Positions 22,228 to 34,570 are shown, counted from the stretch's first letter. The stretch is 64,000 bases of DNA from Triglochin maritima (GCA_963682175.1 OY821774.1:44654201-44718200); one strand, 5' to 3'. Program-made: numbers and translations. The notes: generated by a model not told the origin, from the letters alone.

Positions 22228-23425
22228 TCAATTCTGCCAATTACAATGTAAATCAAATTGGAAATGGCAACGATATTTTGTAGGCTCTATTGCTAAGCAA
22301 CCATTGCTCTTTGCTGCACATAAGAAACGCAAACATAATAAGTAATAGATGAAAAATAATTCATGTAAAAAAGGTAATATGCAACCTAAAAATATTAAAT
22401 GTTCGAAATTCTAACTAGAACAACATTGGTCTTCTGTGACAATATGTAATCATCACACTAAATCAAAAAAAGCTCAGTATTGTAGTACGAAATCTCTAAT
22501 TTACCTGATAAACAATTCCCACGGGTTTGCATGTTCATACTTGGACTTATATTAATGCTACTTGTTTTCGCCTTCTTAACATCTGTTACGAAAGAGAATA
22601 AATGAGTTCGTTAGTCCTAAAAACCAAAAACATTATTGTATCCTAGTGTCGAACATGATGCTCCAGTGCATTTTATGCAACTGTCCAAGATTGCTACTAG
22701 TGTTTTCACAGAAGTTATAGCTTTAATTAAATTTGTGAAAGAACGTTTAAATAAGATGATTCATAATTGAGAGATTCTCCTTTTTTTCAATTTATCTACT
22801 GTTTATCGAATCCTATTTTAAAACTCAGTCATGTAAATGTGAATGCTGGATTAGATTCATGGTCTTAACTATCTTAAGATTAATGATCTATTAATTAACT
22901 GAATAAAGCCAATTGGTGGGGTAACCCAAATTCATCGATTTCTAGGCCACCTCAATTAAATTGCTTGGAAGTAGACTACATTAGTCTAGATAATTAGTGA
23001 TTTAATATAAAAGTAAGAACTCTAGTACATTAATGCACTTTTTAGATTTATCTAAAAAAACTATTTTAAACTCAGTATAATTCTAGAGATCGGGACTAAG
23101 GCTAGTCGAGGTGCAATGCACCATCATATATTGACTATAAGGGAGAGCGCGGTGAAAACATGGAATGCTGAAACCAAAAATAAAAAATTTAAAAGGTTAT
23201 TTTCACACAATATAAAAATCCAAGGTATATAGAGTAGAGCTTAACCATCTTTTACGGCAGGCAGCATTTCACCTACATGAACAACATTTATTTCTTTAAT
23301 GTCACAATACATATACGATTGGAAAAATAAATGAATACTAGTGTGACAAATTAACCTGAAGTTAGCATCAAAACGAGCACAAGAATGAAATACAAAAAGG
23401 TAGTTGTTGCAACCCCTCTCTCCAT
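22228..23425 (-). CDS. Rearranged DEFL-family secreted peptide, 86 aa, cysteine core lost
   Basis: Four exons with intact GT-AG sites: 23356-23425 (signal peptide MERGVATTTFLYFILVLVLM...), 23246-23272, 22505-22582 and 22228-22313. The introns are phase 1 and the spliced frame is open throughout. Exons 1-3 match the sister gene at 10908-12463. The last exon is only 86 bp against 176 bp: sequence between the codons for I-E-P and R-C-H-F is missing and the tail is reshaped to H-C-N-W-Q-N, so only four cysteines remain after the signal peptide. It cannot form the normal DEFL fold. It is either a pseudogene whose frame survived by chance or a new short secreted peptide. It is the only copy in the group in which all four exons have usable splice sites. 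Confidence 0.6.
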
Positions 23426-23580
23426 CGTTGTTACTTACAGTTACAGGATCACTAAGCTACGATCAATACTGGTTTGGCAAATTAACCTGAAGCTAGAAGA
23501 CCCATATGTATATATATATGTATGTATGTATATATATATGGAGTATGGGTCCTTGTTTTGGTAGTTAATTGAGACGAAAT

Positions 23581-23680
23581 GGATAAGTGCAAGTAGTTAC
23601 ATTACATCCAAACGATATTGTAATGAAATTAATTGCAAATATAACACTTATTGGGAGAAGAGTTTTCAAATATGTTGACC
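23581..23680 (-). promoter_or_regulatory. Conserved upstream block with W-box core (copy 3)
   Basis: GGATAAGTGCA, AATGAAATTAATTGCAAAT and AAATATGTTGACC, matching 5401-5488 and 12559-12665. Between this block and the start codon lies an AT/GTAT microsatellite (23507-23540) where the sister genes have a TATA-like sequence. Confidence 0.45.
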
Positions 23681-23899
23681 AAGAAAGTGATTACTACTCT
23701 GAAAGATAAGAACATTTATCTTTTAAGATAAGATTATTAATCTTTTGACCCGAGAAAGTGAAAACTGGATTTTGACGGATCCGCCCAACCAGTCCTGTTC
23801 CGTCTACAGTGGGCTGTCGCAGAAAATCCCAACATGCCACACCACCTAATATATCATGCGGGTTAGGAATGTGATTCAAACGGTTTCGTCAAACCTAAT
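23681..23899. other. Intergenic spacer between DEFL promoter and Gypsy LTR
   Basis: No feature is recognised. It separates the promoter of the 22228-23425 gene from the Gypsy LTR. Confidence 0.4.
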
Positions 23900-26158
23900 T
23901 CTAACATCATCAACCCAACGGAAAATTTAAAATTTTAATAACACACCATCAACAGAGGATATTACGCAAATACTGAACACATGTGTACCAACATATATAA
24001 TATATATATGAACATCAGAGTATTTCAAAAGTTGTGATTACATCAAAAGACTATACAAATGGAAGCAGTAATCACTCGACCTCAACTGAGAGAAAGCTGG
24101 ATCCGGTAGTGGTTCTCCTCTCCTCGGTCACCACCCCCTATCGCCGCTCACGGCCTGAAAGTAAACATGCAACAATGCCTGAGTTTCCAGAGGAAACCCC
24201 GTATGTCAAACTCTACAATACATGAACTGAAAAGACACCCTAGCATGCAATTCTACTAAACAAGAAAGCATCTCAAAATAGGCTGGGCTCCACGGCTCTT
24301 TCACCCAACCACAACACACACCACAGTCACGAGGCTCCAGGGCTCTTTCACCCAACCACCGTATCACACACTCGTCGTCAAGCTGGGCTCCAGGTCTAAT
24401 CTCAACCAACCGCAGCTACCACGACACGACCAAGGGCTCCAGGTCTAATTTCAACCAACCCCTACACGCGGTCCCTGCTCAGGCTCCATGCCTATTTCAG
24501 CCAACCTGAACGCACTACGGGGCTCCAGGTCTAATCTCAACCAACCTCGTACATACTAGCTGGGCTCCAGGTCTAATCTCAACCAACCGCAGCTCTCACA
24601 CAGTCACGGGGCTCCAGGTCTCTTTCAACCAACCGCCGCAACACAACAATTCTAAGTTGGGCCTCAGGCCTATTTCAGCCAATCCCAAGCTCTCGCACCG
24701 TCACGTGGCTCCGGGTCTATTTCAACCAACCACCGCAACTCTCGTGCACACTTGCCAGAAGAACATCGACACCACAACTCGCCCCACACGGACGACCACA
24801 ACAACAGCACCTCCATAGTGCAAAACTGGACCAAAAGTCCCGGTCGACCGAATCAAGTAAATAAAGGGCAATCGCATCGACCAACACTCCATCGGTCGAC
24901 CGATTCCCACCCACCGCACTCGTTCGGTCGAACCAAAGTCAAGGGACGGTCAACCGTTTAGATGGTCAACTCCCAAGTTCACCGAACAAAACGACCAATC
25001 GGTCGAACGACAAAGGGGTCTCGTTCGACCGAAAGTCACCAGGGACACATCCCACAACTCCACAACGAATTCGGTCGAACACCCGAGCACTCTCGGTCGA
25101 CCGAATCCCACTAGGGAATAATCCCTCACACGCACCACGGATCCGGTCGAACGCCGAGCCCTCCTCGGTCGACCGAATTCCTCCAGAGCGTTCCCCACGC
25201 TCAGCACACAAGTCCGGTCTACCGAAACCACCTTCGGTCGAACCAACCACCATTCTCACTTAAGTTACGGTCGGACGAAGTCAACAAGCGGTCGACCATT
25301 TAGATAGTCAACGCTCCCAACCGACTTAAGACAGTGCACACGGTCGAATGGCAAAGGGGACCCGTTCGACCGAATCTCACCAGGCTTGCCTCCAATGCAC
25401 AATCGGTCGATCGCCCCTGGGGCATCGTTCGACCGATTTGAGGCAGAACCTGAATTCTCTTCACGAACGGTCGACCGTTTGCACCAACCGGTCGACCGAT
25501 CAGGCAGTGAAATCTGCTGCATGTTTACTTGAGACGAGCCGAAAGGCCTACCGTCGACTTCCAAATACTCATGCTAAATAAGTGAGCGAGCTTGACTTAC
25601 CGGAAGGCTTGAAGAAGCCTTTGAAGAACCGCGACGACGCTTCCACGAGCACGTCTCCCCAAAGCACGATCCGTCGACGAACCTCGCGTCCAAACGACGA
25701 TCAACACCTCTTCTCGACACCCTCGAGCACACCAACACCTCCACCTTCCTCTACCACCACAAACACAGAACATGCACAAGGTAAAGAAAGGGAATGGGAA
25801 AACACGAGGGATGGGTTAGTAAACCACACTCACCTCCGACCACCACCACAACTCCGATCACCCCAACTCTCCGGAGAACTCCACCACCACCATGCAGGAG
25901 CACCACCGCAGGGGAGAGAGGAAAACGCGAGAGAGAGAGAGCAACGAGAGAGAGAGAGAGAGAGAGAAGACTCCCCTAAATATCTCCTCCAATCACATCC
26001 TCACCATCCATTCCACTCCTCTCCATCTCAACCACTCATCCAATCCAAAACATCCTAGCCCTTCATCCATCTCCTTTCAATCCCAGCCGTCCATCACCAT
26101 CTCCCCCTAATCACCACCTAATCAACAACAAAAACCCAATTAGGATTGGGATCCTACA
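23900..26158 (-). repeat. Gypsy 3' LTR with GGTCGACCG motif array
   Basis: Read on the minus strand it starts TGTAGGATCCCAATCC directly after the polypurine tract. The far end (TCTAACATCATC) is degenerate, so the left border is approximate. It contains tandem-like GGGCTCCAGGTCTAATCTCA units (24280-24740) and a dense GGTCGACCG/GGTCGAAC array (24840-25560). A GA microsatellite lies near 25925-25970. Its length, about 2.26 kb, makes it the longest of the five family LTRs here. Long open frames within it are chance readings. Confidence 0.85.
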
Positions 26159-26172
26159 ATCCACCCTCCTAA
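26159..26172 (-). other. Polypurine tract of the Gypsy element
   Basis: On the minus strand TTAGGAGGGTGGAT directly precedes the LTR TGTAGG. This is the plus-strand priming site of reverse transcription, and it fixes the LTR border and the element's direction. Confidence 0.8.
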
Positions 26173-29147
26173 AAGAATTTCGTCCTCGAAATTAGGACTG
26201 CAACTCACCAAACAGCTCCGGGAACTCCTTCCGGACCTCCTACTCAATCTCCCAAGTGGCCTCTCTCTCACTGTGGTGCTGCCACTTGACCTTCACCATC
26301 GGAATGGTCCTCCTCCTCAACTGATGCTCCATCCGATCCACATCTCCACCGATCTCTCCTCGAGAGACAAATCCTGACGGATCTCTGGAACCTCCAACTG
26401 AATCACATGAGAAGGATCGGCTACGTACTTCCTCAACATCGAAACATGGAAGACGTTATGAAAACCTGAAAACTGCGGCGGCAATGCTATCCTGTAGGCA
26501 ACCTCTCCAACCCGTTCGAGAATCTCAAACGGTCCGACATACCTCGGACTGAGCTTCCCCTTCTTCCCGAACCTCATCACTCCTCGAGATGGTGAAATCT
26601 TCAGGAAGACGTGGTCACCTACCTCAAACCTCAGCTCTCGCCTACGCCTATCAGCGTAACTCTTCTGCCTGCTCTGAGCAGTCGCTAGTCTCTGCCTGAT
26701 CACATCTACCTTCTCAGAGTACATCCGCACAATCTCAGGACCAACTAGCTGTCTCTCACCTACATCACTCCAGCATACCGGTGATCTACACGACCTCCCG
26801 TACAGGGCCTCATACGGTGTCATCACAATGCTCGAATGATAGCTGTTGTTGTAGGCAAACTCGATCAACGGCAAATGCTCATCCCAATGACCTGCCCAAT
26901 CCAGAGTACAAGCTCGCAACATATCCTCTAACGTCTGGATGGTCCTCTCAGACTGACCGTCTGTCTGTGGATGAAATGCCGTATTGAACTTCAACCGAGT
27001 CCCCAAGGCCTGCTGCAAACTCCCCCAGAATCTGGAAGTGAACCTCGGATCTCGATCCGAAATAATACTCACGGGCACTCCATGAAGCTCGACAATCTCC
27101 TCAATATACAACTTAGCTAGACCCTTCAGAGGTAAAGTGGTCTGAATAGCTAAGAAGTGCGCCGACTTGGTCAGTCGATCGACTATAACCCAAATCGCGT
27201 CATGGAATCCTCTCGTCCTCGGCAGCCCGGTGACAAAATCCATCGTCACGTGCTCCCACTTCCACTCTGGAAGCTCGATCCTCTGCATCGACCCTACAGG
27301 TCTTTGGTGCTCAATCTTCACCTGCTGACAAATCAGACATCTGCCAACGAACTCTACGATCTCCGTCTTCATCCTCTTCCGCCAGAAATTCCTCTGAAGA
27401 TCTCTATACATCTTCGTACTGCCCGGGTGGATCAAATAACGAGATCTGTGTGCCTCCTCTAGAATGTCCTTCCTCGGATCGCCTCCCTTCGGCACCTAGA
27501 CACGACCTCTGAGCCTCAGTCCACCATCAACTCCAATACTGAAGTCGGACCCATCTCTGGCAGCTAACTGTAACAACCCAGCTAACTCATCATCAGCACT
27601 CTGAGCCTGAACAATACTCGAGACCAACTGAGGCTCCACTCTCAGCCCGGCAATCACTGCACCTCGTGACTCATCGGTGAACGGTCTCCACTCGGTCAAC
27701 GCCTCAAGTAGCTTCCACTCCTCAATACAAAGACCTGTTGCGGTAACCTCCACCTTCCTGCTCAAAGCATCAGCAACCGAATTCGCCTTCCTCGGATGGT
27801 ACGAGATGGTGAAATCATAATCCTTAATCATCTCGAGTCATCTCCGCTGCCTCATATTCAGCTCCTTCTGCGAGAACAGATACTTCAGTCTCTGATGATC
27901 TGTGAAAACTTCGAACTGCTCGTCATACAAGTAATGCCTCCAAGTCTTCAAAGCGTGCACGACTGCCGCCAACTCTAAATCACGAGTGGGGTAGATCCTC
28001 TCGTGCACCTTCAACTGTCTCGAAGCGTACGCAACCACCTACCGTTGCTGCATGAGTACGCATCACAGTCCAACGCCCGACGCATCACTGTAAATCACAA
28101 ATCCACCACTGCCACTGGGAAGTGTCAGAACTGGAGCAATCGTCAACTGACTCTTCAGTTCCTGGAAACTGTCCTCCCACTTCTGGGACCACATGAACTC
28201 GACGCCCTTCTGCGTCAAAGCCGTCAACGGCGAAGCCAACCTCGAGAAATCCTGAATAAAACGGCGATAGTAACCCGCTAGACCCACAAAGCTCCTCACC
28301 TCTGCCACACTCGTCGGGGCTCTCCACTGCGTAACGGCCTCAACCTTCGCTGGATCTACCGAAATCCCCGCTCCCAATATGATGTGTCCCAGAAAGGCGA
28401 CACTGCTCAGCCAGAACTCGCACTTCGAAAACTTCGCATACAACTGATGATCCCTCAAAATGTCAAGTACAACTCTCAAGTGCTCTCGATGCTTCTCCAC
28501 ATCTGGCGAGTAAACGAAAATATCATCTACGAAGACAATCACGAACCGGTTGAGCTACTGGCTGAATGTCTGGTTCATAAAATCCATAAATGTTGCAGGA
28601 ACGTTCGTCAACCCAAACGGCATCACCAAAAACTCGTAATGCCCGTACCTCGTCCTAAAAGTTGTCTTCTGCACATCTGCCTCTCTGATCCTCAATTGAT
28701 GATAACCGGATCGCAGATCAATCTTCGAGAACACCTGTGCTGACGGCAACTGGTCAAACAGGTCCTCGATCCTGGGCAAGGGATATTGATTCCTGACGGT
28801 AACCTTGTTCAGCATCTGGTAGTCAATACACATCCGCAGCGATCCATCCTTCTTCTCCACAAAGAGTACCAGCGCTCCCCATGGTGAGACACTGGGGCGG
28901 ATAAGTCCCGTATCCATCAGATCCTACAACTGCTTCTTCAGCTCTGCCAGCTCAGCAGGTGCCATGCGATACGGCGCCTTCGACTGCGGCGTAGTCCCAG
29001 CTACCAAATCGATCCCAAACTCAATCTCTCTCTGAGGCGGCAACCCGGAGACATCATCTGCAAAGACCACTGGGAACTCCCGGACTATCTCAATGTCCTC
29101 CAATCTCCTCGCCTCTGGATCTGGAACTGCAGTGTACCCCTACAGTC
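26173..29147 (-). pseudogene. Gypsy pol (RT, RNase H, integrase), broken
   Basis: The readable part starts with [14 protein letters not shown] near 29040 and runs through reverse transcriptase ([14 protein letters not shown] of the active site), RNase H ([17 protein letters not shown]), and integrase with the zinc HHCC region, the D-F-V-T-G-L-P segment and the Q-S-E-R-T-I-Q-T catalytic Glu. A chromodomain-like tail follows. In-frame stops occur at 28924-28926, 28555-28557, about 28063, just upstream of 28038, about 27835 and about 27495; several look like Q, W or R codons changed by C-to-T or G-to-A. A single-base deletion near 26340 shifts the frame after LEERSVEM. The longest intact piece is the integrase (26317-27495, 392 codons). 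Confidence 0.9.
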
Positions 29148-29150
29148 CAC

Positions 29151-29589
29151 CACTAGTGCAGAAACAGGAATATACGTCAGATATACAGTTTCTCTCACCC
29201 GATGTCTATCTATGTGTCGTATATACCTAGATGTCGGACACTCAACGGCCGAAGTCTATTCTTAACAAATAGACGTCGGTCGTAAGCTAACATCTGACGT
29301 CTATTCGTAACGAATAGACGTCGGTCGTTCGTTACAACCGATGTCTAGTCCTAAAGAATAGACAACGGTCGTAAGCTACAACCAACGTCTAGTCCTTCGA
29401 ATTAAGGAATACACGTCACATTTTCTTAACAACCGATGTCTATACTCTTACCAGATTATAACAAAAATATACTAAATGGAACAATTATTGTTTCCTGCAT
29501 AACAAACACATTCATCCTGCATATAGACGTCAGCTATATGGCCAACCGACGTCTATTGGGTGACGACTATTCACTATTCTGCACTAGTG
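29151..29589. mobile_element. CACTA (En/Spm-type) miniature element, 439 bp
   Basis: Perfect 13-bp terminal inverted repeats, CACTAGTGCAGAA at the left and TTCTGCACTAGTG at the right, are flanked by the 3-bp duplication CAC (29148-29150 and 29590-29592). Both ends carry subterminal repeats built on GACGTC (AATAGACGTCGGTCGT, ACCGACGTCTATT), the type of site bound by CACTA transposases. There is no coding capacity, so mobility would depend on an autonomous element elsewhere. Confidence 0.92.
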
Positions 29590-29592
29590 CAC

Positions 29593-31485
29593 CTCTCCTG
29601 ACTATTCGGTCTTTAGAACTTTGCACCACTAACCTTTAACATCTAATAATTAGTCCCAACATTTCACTTGTTCTCATTTTGCATCTCACTATTAGGTTGC
29701 ATTTATTTTTCACGGTCCACTTCAAATTTTGACTAAACAAATACCGAACTATTCTAAAATTTAAAATCAAAAGTTAGTACAAAAACAACTCATAAATAAA
29801 ATAACCTTAAAACTCTCTCGCATATTTTTAATAATTTTGGTGTTAACTTTGGATTTTTAGCCTCAAAACAGTTTGATCATTTTTAGGATAGAATAACTTC
29901 ATGGTGAAAATAGAGGAAATCCAAAGAAAAAGTACAAATACCAATGAGTATTGGACATACAACAATTTAATTTATTTTTCAAAATTTCAATTGTTCATAC
30001 AACAATTAATTTATTTTTCAAATTTACAATTGTTCATACAACAATTTAAATTAATTTATTTCTACGAAATCCACCAAATTTTCATCAAAACACTCACAGG
30101 CGAGTTGCAGTGGACGAAAAGAGAGGAGATATATTAGGATAATGGAAAGATGGGCAGTCGTTTTACACCCTTAATAGACCAAGAATTAGTGTCAGAATAT
30201 TAATTTTCATTGCTAAAAGGTAGACCTATGAATGGTTAACTCTACTTCAACAAATAAATATCGTCACAATAGGTATTGTAACTGGGGTTGTCAATACATA
30301 ACCGTTTAACTGTTGATTTTACTGTAAGGTAAGGGTAAAGGTAGAAAGTGTTTTACCCTCCCAAAAAATTTAATTATTTCAGCCATTCCATTATATTGTA
30401 TCACCTACCCGCTTGTATCACCATTCCACTAATTAGTTCTGTAGTGAGTAGGGTTGTGAAATAATGTATCACCTACCCGCTTGTACTGTCAACTATGAGA
30501 TGTATTTTTAGTTTTATTATTTTGGATATCTAAAATTTAATGACCATAGATATAAAAATGCAATATACCTAATGGATTGTCAACCTGGTCATACAACACT
30601 ACAACACATCTCCCAAACCCTTTCTTACTCTCGTTGCTCAAACCTATTAATCCTCCACGTCGTGTATGGTGTTTGGATCAATCCATTATGGAGATTGAGA
30701 TTAGGGTTTGTTAGTAATCGGGGAAGAAACAAAATTGGGTGAGAGAGAGAACGAAGGTGATGAGATTATGTTGGTTTGATTAGAATAATTAAGTCAATGG
30801 TACAGGTGGACTCCAGTATGTATAATGAGTGGGTTCGGTAGTTAAGTTGGTTGTGGTATTCGGATCAATAAATAAAACCTTACAAAGAATGTGCAATTAA
30901 CATGTAATCTATTCTCTGGTCAGCTGTAACTTAGGTAATTAATTTAACACCGTGTGCCATGGGAGGCATCACCATGTAAATCCGCCGCCACTACTTCACC
31001 ACAATCAAGTAATGTGAACTAGACTCACTTTATTATTGTTTTGGACTAACGGTAGTTCATGGACGTATCTATTGTTTTAAGGTAGTAATGTGACCGTTTG
31101 AAGAGTATATAACAACACAAGTTGCAATGAAGAATTTTCCTTTCAAACTCTTGCTGAAAGAAAAAATATCATTCAATATTTTGGTTTTCATATTATCTTT
31201 TAACTAATTTCCGGTATCAATGTTGGTTCAGTTGCGAGATTCCTTATCTTCAAATAATCAAGACCAATAATTGAATCTAAAAATATAATTTGCATGTTTG
31301 GAATGAAAAGGATTTAAAATGAGATCAGGTAGTGGTAAATTAGATTAAATTAAAAAAATCAAACCATAACTAACAAAAAATAAGACACTCAAGCAAACAT
31401 AAATCAACTTTATTCAAAACACTTGACCTCTATTCTATTCAAACACACAGATATTTTATTCTTCTCCCATACACTTGACACATCA
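29593..31485. other. Intergenic with short direct repeats
   Basis: 29957-30062 holds about 2.3 copies of a 45-bp A/T-rich unit (TACAACAATTTAATTTATTT-like). The string TGTATCACCTACCCGCTTGT occurs at about 30398 and 30464. No gene is recognised; a WD- or zinc-finger-like reading is absent on both strands. Confidence 0.45.
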
Positions 31486-32538
31486 TTAACAATTTATAAC
31501 ACAAACGCAAACCTCCCAGAAAGAGATGGCCTTTTGGCATTTCCCACCTTTCAAAAAACCCTGCTTGGCACACGATGCTCCACACTTCTCAAGTAGGCAT
31601 TTACCAGAGTATTTGCCGTTAAGTTTTGTACAAATTTTGGACTGAGGTTCCGTAATATTTGCTCCTATACATAAACCAACAATGTTAGATTAATGAAAGA
31701 GAACGACGTAATTCTCCTCGCTAGATTGTAATGGATTGTAAGGTCTAAGGTGTGCCGTTAAGGTTTGACATTCGAGCTAATGGAATTCATGTGACCATTA
31801 TGAAGAGAGATGAAAATGACTCCTTCCAGCATTGTAGGATATATACTACCATACTAGGTAGGATACATGTGAGAGGCGAAGTATGAACTTGTTATTGAAC
31901 TTATCAGTTTTCTAAATTATAATGTAACAAACATTTAAATCAGCTTATGGTTTAGTTTGTAATATTGTTCTCATCATCATGATCACTTTCGCAGCGCAAT
32001 ATTGTACTAGATATCAATGGGGACTGGGAATAGCAATAGTAATATATAGTACTAACCCTCGAGTTGATTTATCGTCAGCTTAGAAACCATGTCGGATCCC
32101 AACATAATTAATACACGATTATCATGGGTACTATACGTCAGTTATTAAGACAGAACGGACGAAGTGTCCTGTGTGTTAATTACTTCCTTATAAACCGACG
32201 TAAATTGTCCAACGCTTCTACGTTGGCTCACACTAAGTTAAGTACCTTGTGGCGAAGAATCGACATGGTTGCCTTTAACAACTGGCGTAGAAGGTTCCTT
32301 CTTTACTAGTGGTACTTAAATAACTATGACCTAAACTATGTTGTATCATAGGTTAATTTCAAGTTAATCACAAGTCTTGCAATTAATATGCTATGAGAAA
32401 ACCTATAATTAATATATGAAAACCTCAGAAAAAGAGAATTGCATTTATGTTAGGATAGAATAGGAAAACACCTGATTGCAACATCATTGACATCAAAAGG
32501 AATGCAAACATTGTCACTGGAAAAATCCTTACAGCCAT
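31486..32538 (-). CDS. Secreted defensin-like (DEFL) peptide of a second type, 81 aa
   Basis: Exon 1 is 32472-32538 (signal peptide MAVRIFPVTMFAFLLMSMML...) and exon 2 is 31486-31664, with a GT-AG phase 1 intron of 807 bp. The mature part has eight cysteines spaced C-x10-C-x4-C-x3-C-x10-C-x9-C-x1-C-x3-C with the gamma-core GGKC near the middle, which is the standard plant DEFL/low-molecular-weight cysteine-rich pattern. It lacks the HLSCYC ending of the other paralogues and so belongs to a different subfamily. TATA-like strings (TATATATAG and CTTATATAAG on the minus strand) lie upstream within 100 bp of the start. The product is expected to be extracellular, with defence or cell-cell signalling roles possible. 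Confidence 0.8.
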
Positions 32539-32639
32539 CAGGTTAGCTATATATACTCTATCCACTCTACTCACAAGGATGGTATAAAATTGGCTGTTGT
32601 GAATGGATTGAAGAAGGAACTTATATAAGCATTCTAAAA

Positions 32640-33411
32640 CCTCAGTAGTAGTGCTTCTGATAAATTTTATTTATCTATTATTGGGAAGAAATCGTAGAGG
32701 TATGGAAATTTAATTAATTTCGTTGATCTATAATGTTTCTATTAATTTCTCGTATCTGAATTAATCTGAGAAAGCATGTTTTGGGGTTTAGCTAGATTTG
32801 TAGATTATTTGAAATCACAATTGGATAAACTCAAATGTTTCCATAAGTGCATATACTATTATCGTCTCATTTAGATCGCAGGATCATTCTTTTTTTTTTT
32901 ACAATTTTAGTTAATGAGTTTGGATCCCACACCTATATGCGCGCGTGTATTCTCATTTACTAGTCTTCAGCTACGTCTTCAGTCATCAACAAACAAGCAT
33001 AATTTGTTGTCCGTCCCGTGTTTTTTTGTTTTGCTTGCATACACATCTTCTCCATACTAAATTGCATTTGTACACTTCACATGTGACAGGTTACTACAAA
33101 TTAAGTTATAAATTTTAATAACTTTGTTAACTTTAAGTTAATTTATTGAAGATTTTTGTTTAGGTACACTTTGTAACAAGTAGACTTGAGTCTCTATTCC
33201 CGCATTGTTTTTTTTTTGCTTGTGCTCCCAATTTCTCTTGAAACAACTGGAATAAAATGATTCTAAAATGTTAACTCACATCCAGAAATATATAGTCTAA
33301 AAAAATCAATTTATTATCAGCTAAAATCTTTATTCGGTGTCTCATTCATGAGACAAATATCAACATATTGTGCATAGTCAAATGTCCGAGAATGGGAGGG
33401 CTGGATCGCAT
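32640..33411. other. Intergenic, nothing recognised
   Basis: AT-rich sequence between the DEFL promoter and a Copia LTR. No feature is identified. Confidence 0.4.
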
Positions 33412-34570
33412 TGTTAAAGATCCAACAACAACCCAAGTCCAAGAAGTTATATTACTTAAGCTAATTATTTCTCCAACCCATTAAGTCCAATTTCTAGAGA
33501 ATTCATACTCTAGATATTCTATCTTATCTAAGACTTGGAAGCTTCCTAAAGATTTCAAAGTCTAGAAACTTAAACTCTTCAATAAGCTTTCATCCACACC
33601 TATAAATATGGGTGTTATCTTTTATTCCAAACTATCCAAGTGAAGAGTCATCCACAACACAAAGAGTAAGTCTTGTGTAGTCTTGTGTGAGTGTGTAGTA
33701 TAGTCCTTATAGTAAAGTGTGAATGTACGTGTAGTATAGTCATTGTAGTAGAGTGTGAGTGAGAATCTTGTAGTTATGAGAATAGTCTTGTAGTGAGTTT
33801 TTGTTGTTGTAACAACATTAATTGTGTAATACAAATGTTATTGTCCTTTCTTCTATATTTCTTCTCTACTCAACAAATCGTATCAGAACCGTATTCGTTG
33901 TGACTGTTCGTTGGAATCCACACAGTCAAAGTACAACCAGAGGAATCGAAGATTACGTCAAGATTTGAAGCGTCAATTTAATTAGTTCAAGACGTGATGA
34001 TGGATTTTTCAAATCAACCCGAGGGATCGAGAAGCTCTACATATAACCATATTTGCAATGACAGTATCTATACGAGGCAGTTTAACGAGTTGATGTCTAT
34101 CAAGCAAGAAGATATGTCAATTAACCAATACTTTACAAATGTGAAAATGTTTTGTCGTGACATATCTCAGTTAGATCCGGAGTCTAAGATTGGTAAGCCC
34201 AGAATGAGAAGGATTATTATCCATGAACTTAGGTCAAAATATAATGTTTTTATAACAACAGTCCAAGGTTGACCGACTTTTCCCTCCATCTCGGAGTCGG
34301 AGAGTTTACTTGTCAATCAAGAGACTCTCACCAAGCAGATGACAGAAGTCTCCGCCAAAAGTGAGGAAGAAACACTCATTAGCTGAAGACAAAATAGTGG
34401 ACCAAAGAAACAAGAATAGTGGAGTTTACAACAAGGGAAAGCACACCAATCATGAGACAAAAGGAGGCAGACAAAGAATAACCTCAAATGCTACAATTGT
34501 GGCAAGAGTGGTCAATTTGCAAGGGATTGTTGGTCGAAGAAGAAGGTAACTAAATGAAATGTTGTAATAC
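33412..34570 (+). mobile_element. Copia remnant: LTR plus broken gag
   Basis: A 464-bp LTR (33412-33875) runs from TGTTAAAGATCC to CTACTCAACA. It has a TATA-like CCTATAAATATGG (about 33598-33610) and is followed by a decayed Met-tRNA primer site (ATCGTATCAGAACC). From 33994 a Copia gag reads MMDFSNQPEG... with the capsid motif T-R-Q-F-N-E-L, is stopped by TGA at about 34270, and resumes in other frames to a CCHC zinc knuckle C-Y-N-C-G-K-S-G-Q-F-A-R-D-C near 34485-34530. Pol and the second LTR are missing. Confidence 0.8.

Larger units (their letters stand above)
23900..29147 (-). mobile_element. Truncated Ty3/Gypsy (chromovirus-like) retrotransposon
   Basis: The 3' LTR (23900-26158), polypurine tract and part of pol (26159-29147) are present on the minus strand in Gypsy order: reverse transcriptase, RNase H, integrase. 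No gag, protease or 5' LTR follows; the pol reading stops abruptly next to a CACTA element at 29151. A chromodomain-like tail after integrase (W-Q-H-H-S-E-R-E-A-T-W-E-I-E) points to the Tekay/Del side of the chromoviruses. Multiple stops and a frameshift show that it is inactive. Confidence 0.9.

Noticed and set aside
24280..24740. Regularly repeated GGGCTCCAGGTCTAATCTCA units resembling a CRISPR-like array
   Set aside because: The units are imperfect, unevenly spaced, in a plant LTR and without cas genes; it is LTR-internal tandem repetition.
25582..26058. 158-codon open frame rich in Pro, Ser, Arg and Glu
   Set aside because: It lies wholly within the Gypsy 3' LTR and includes the GA microsatellite; no domain is visible.
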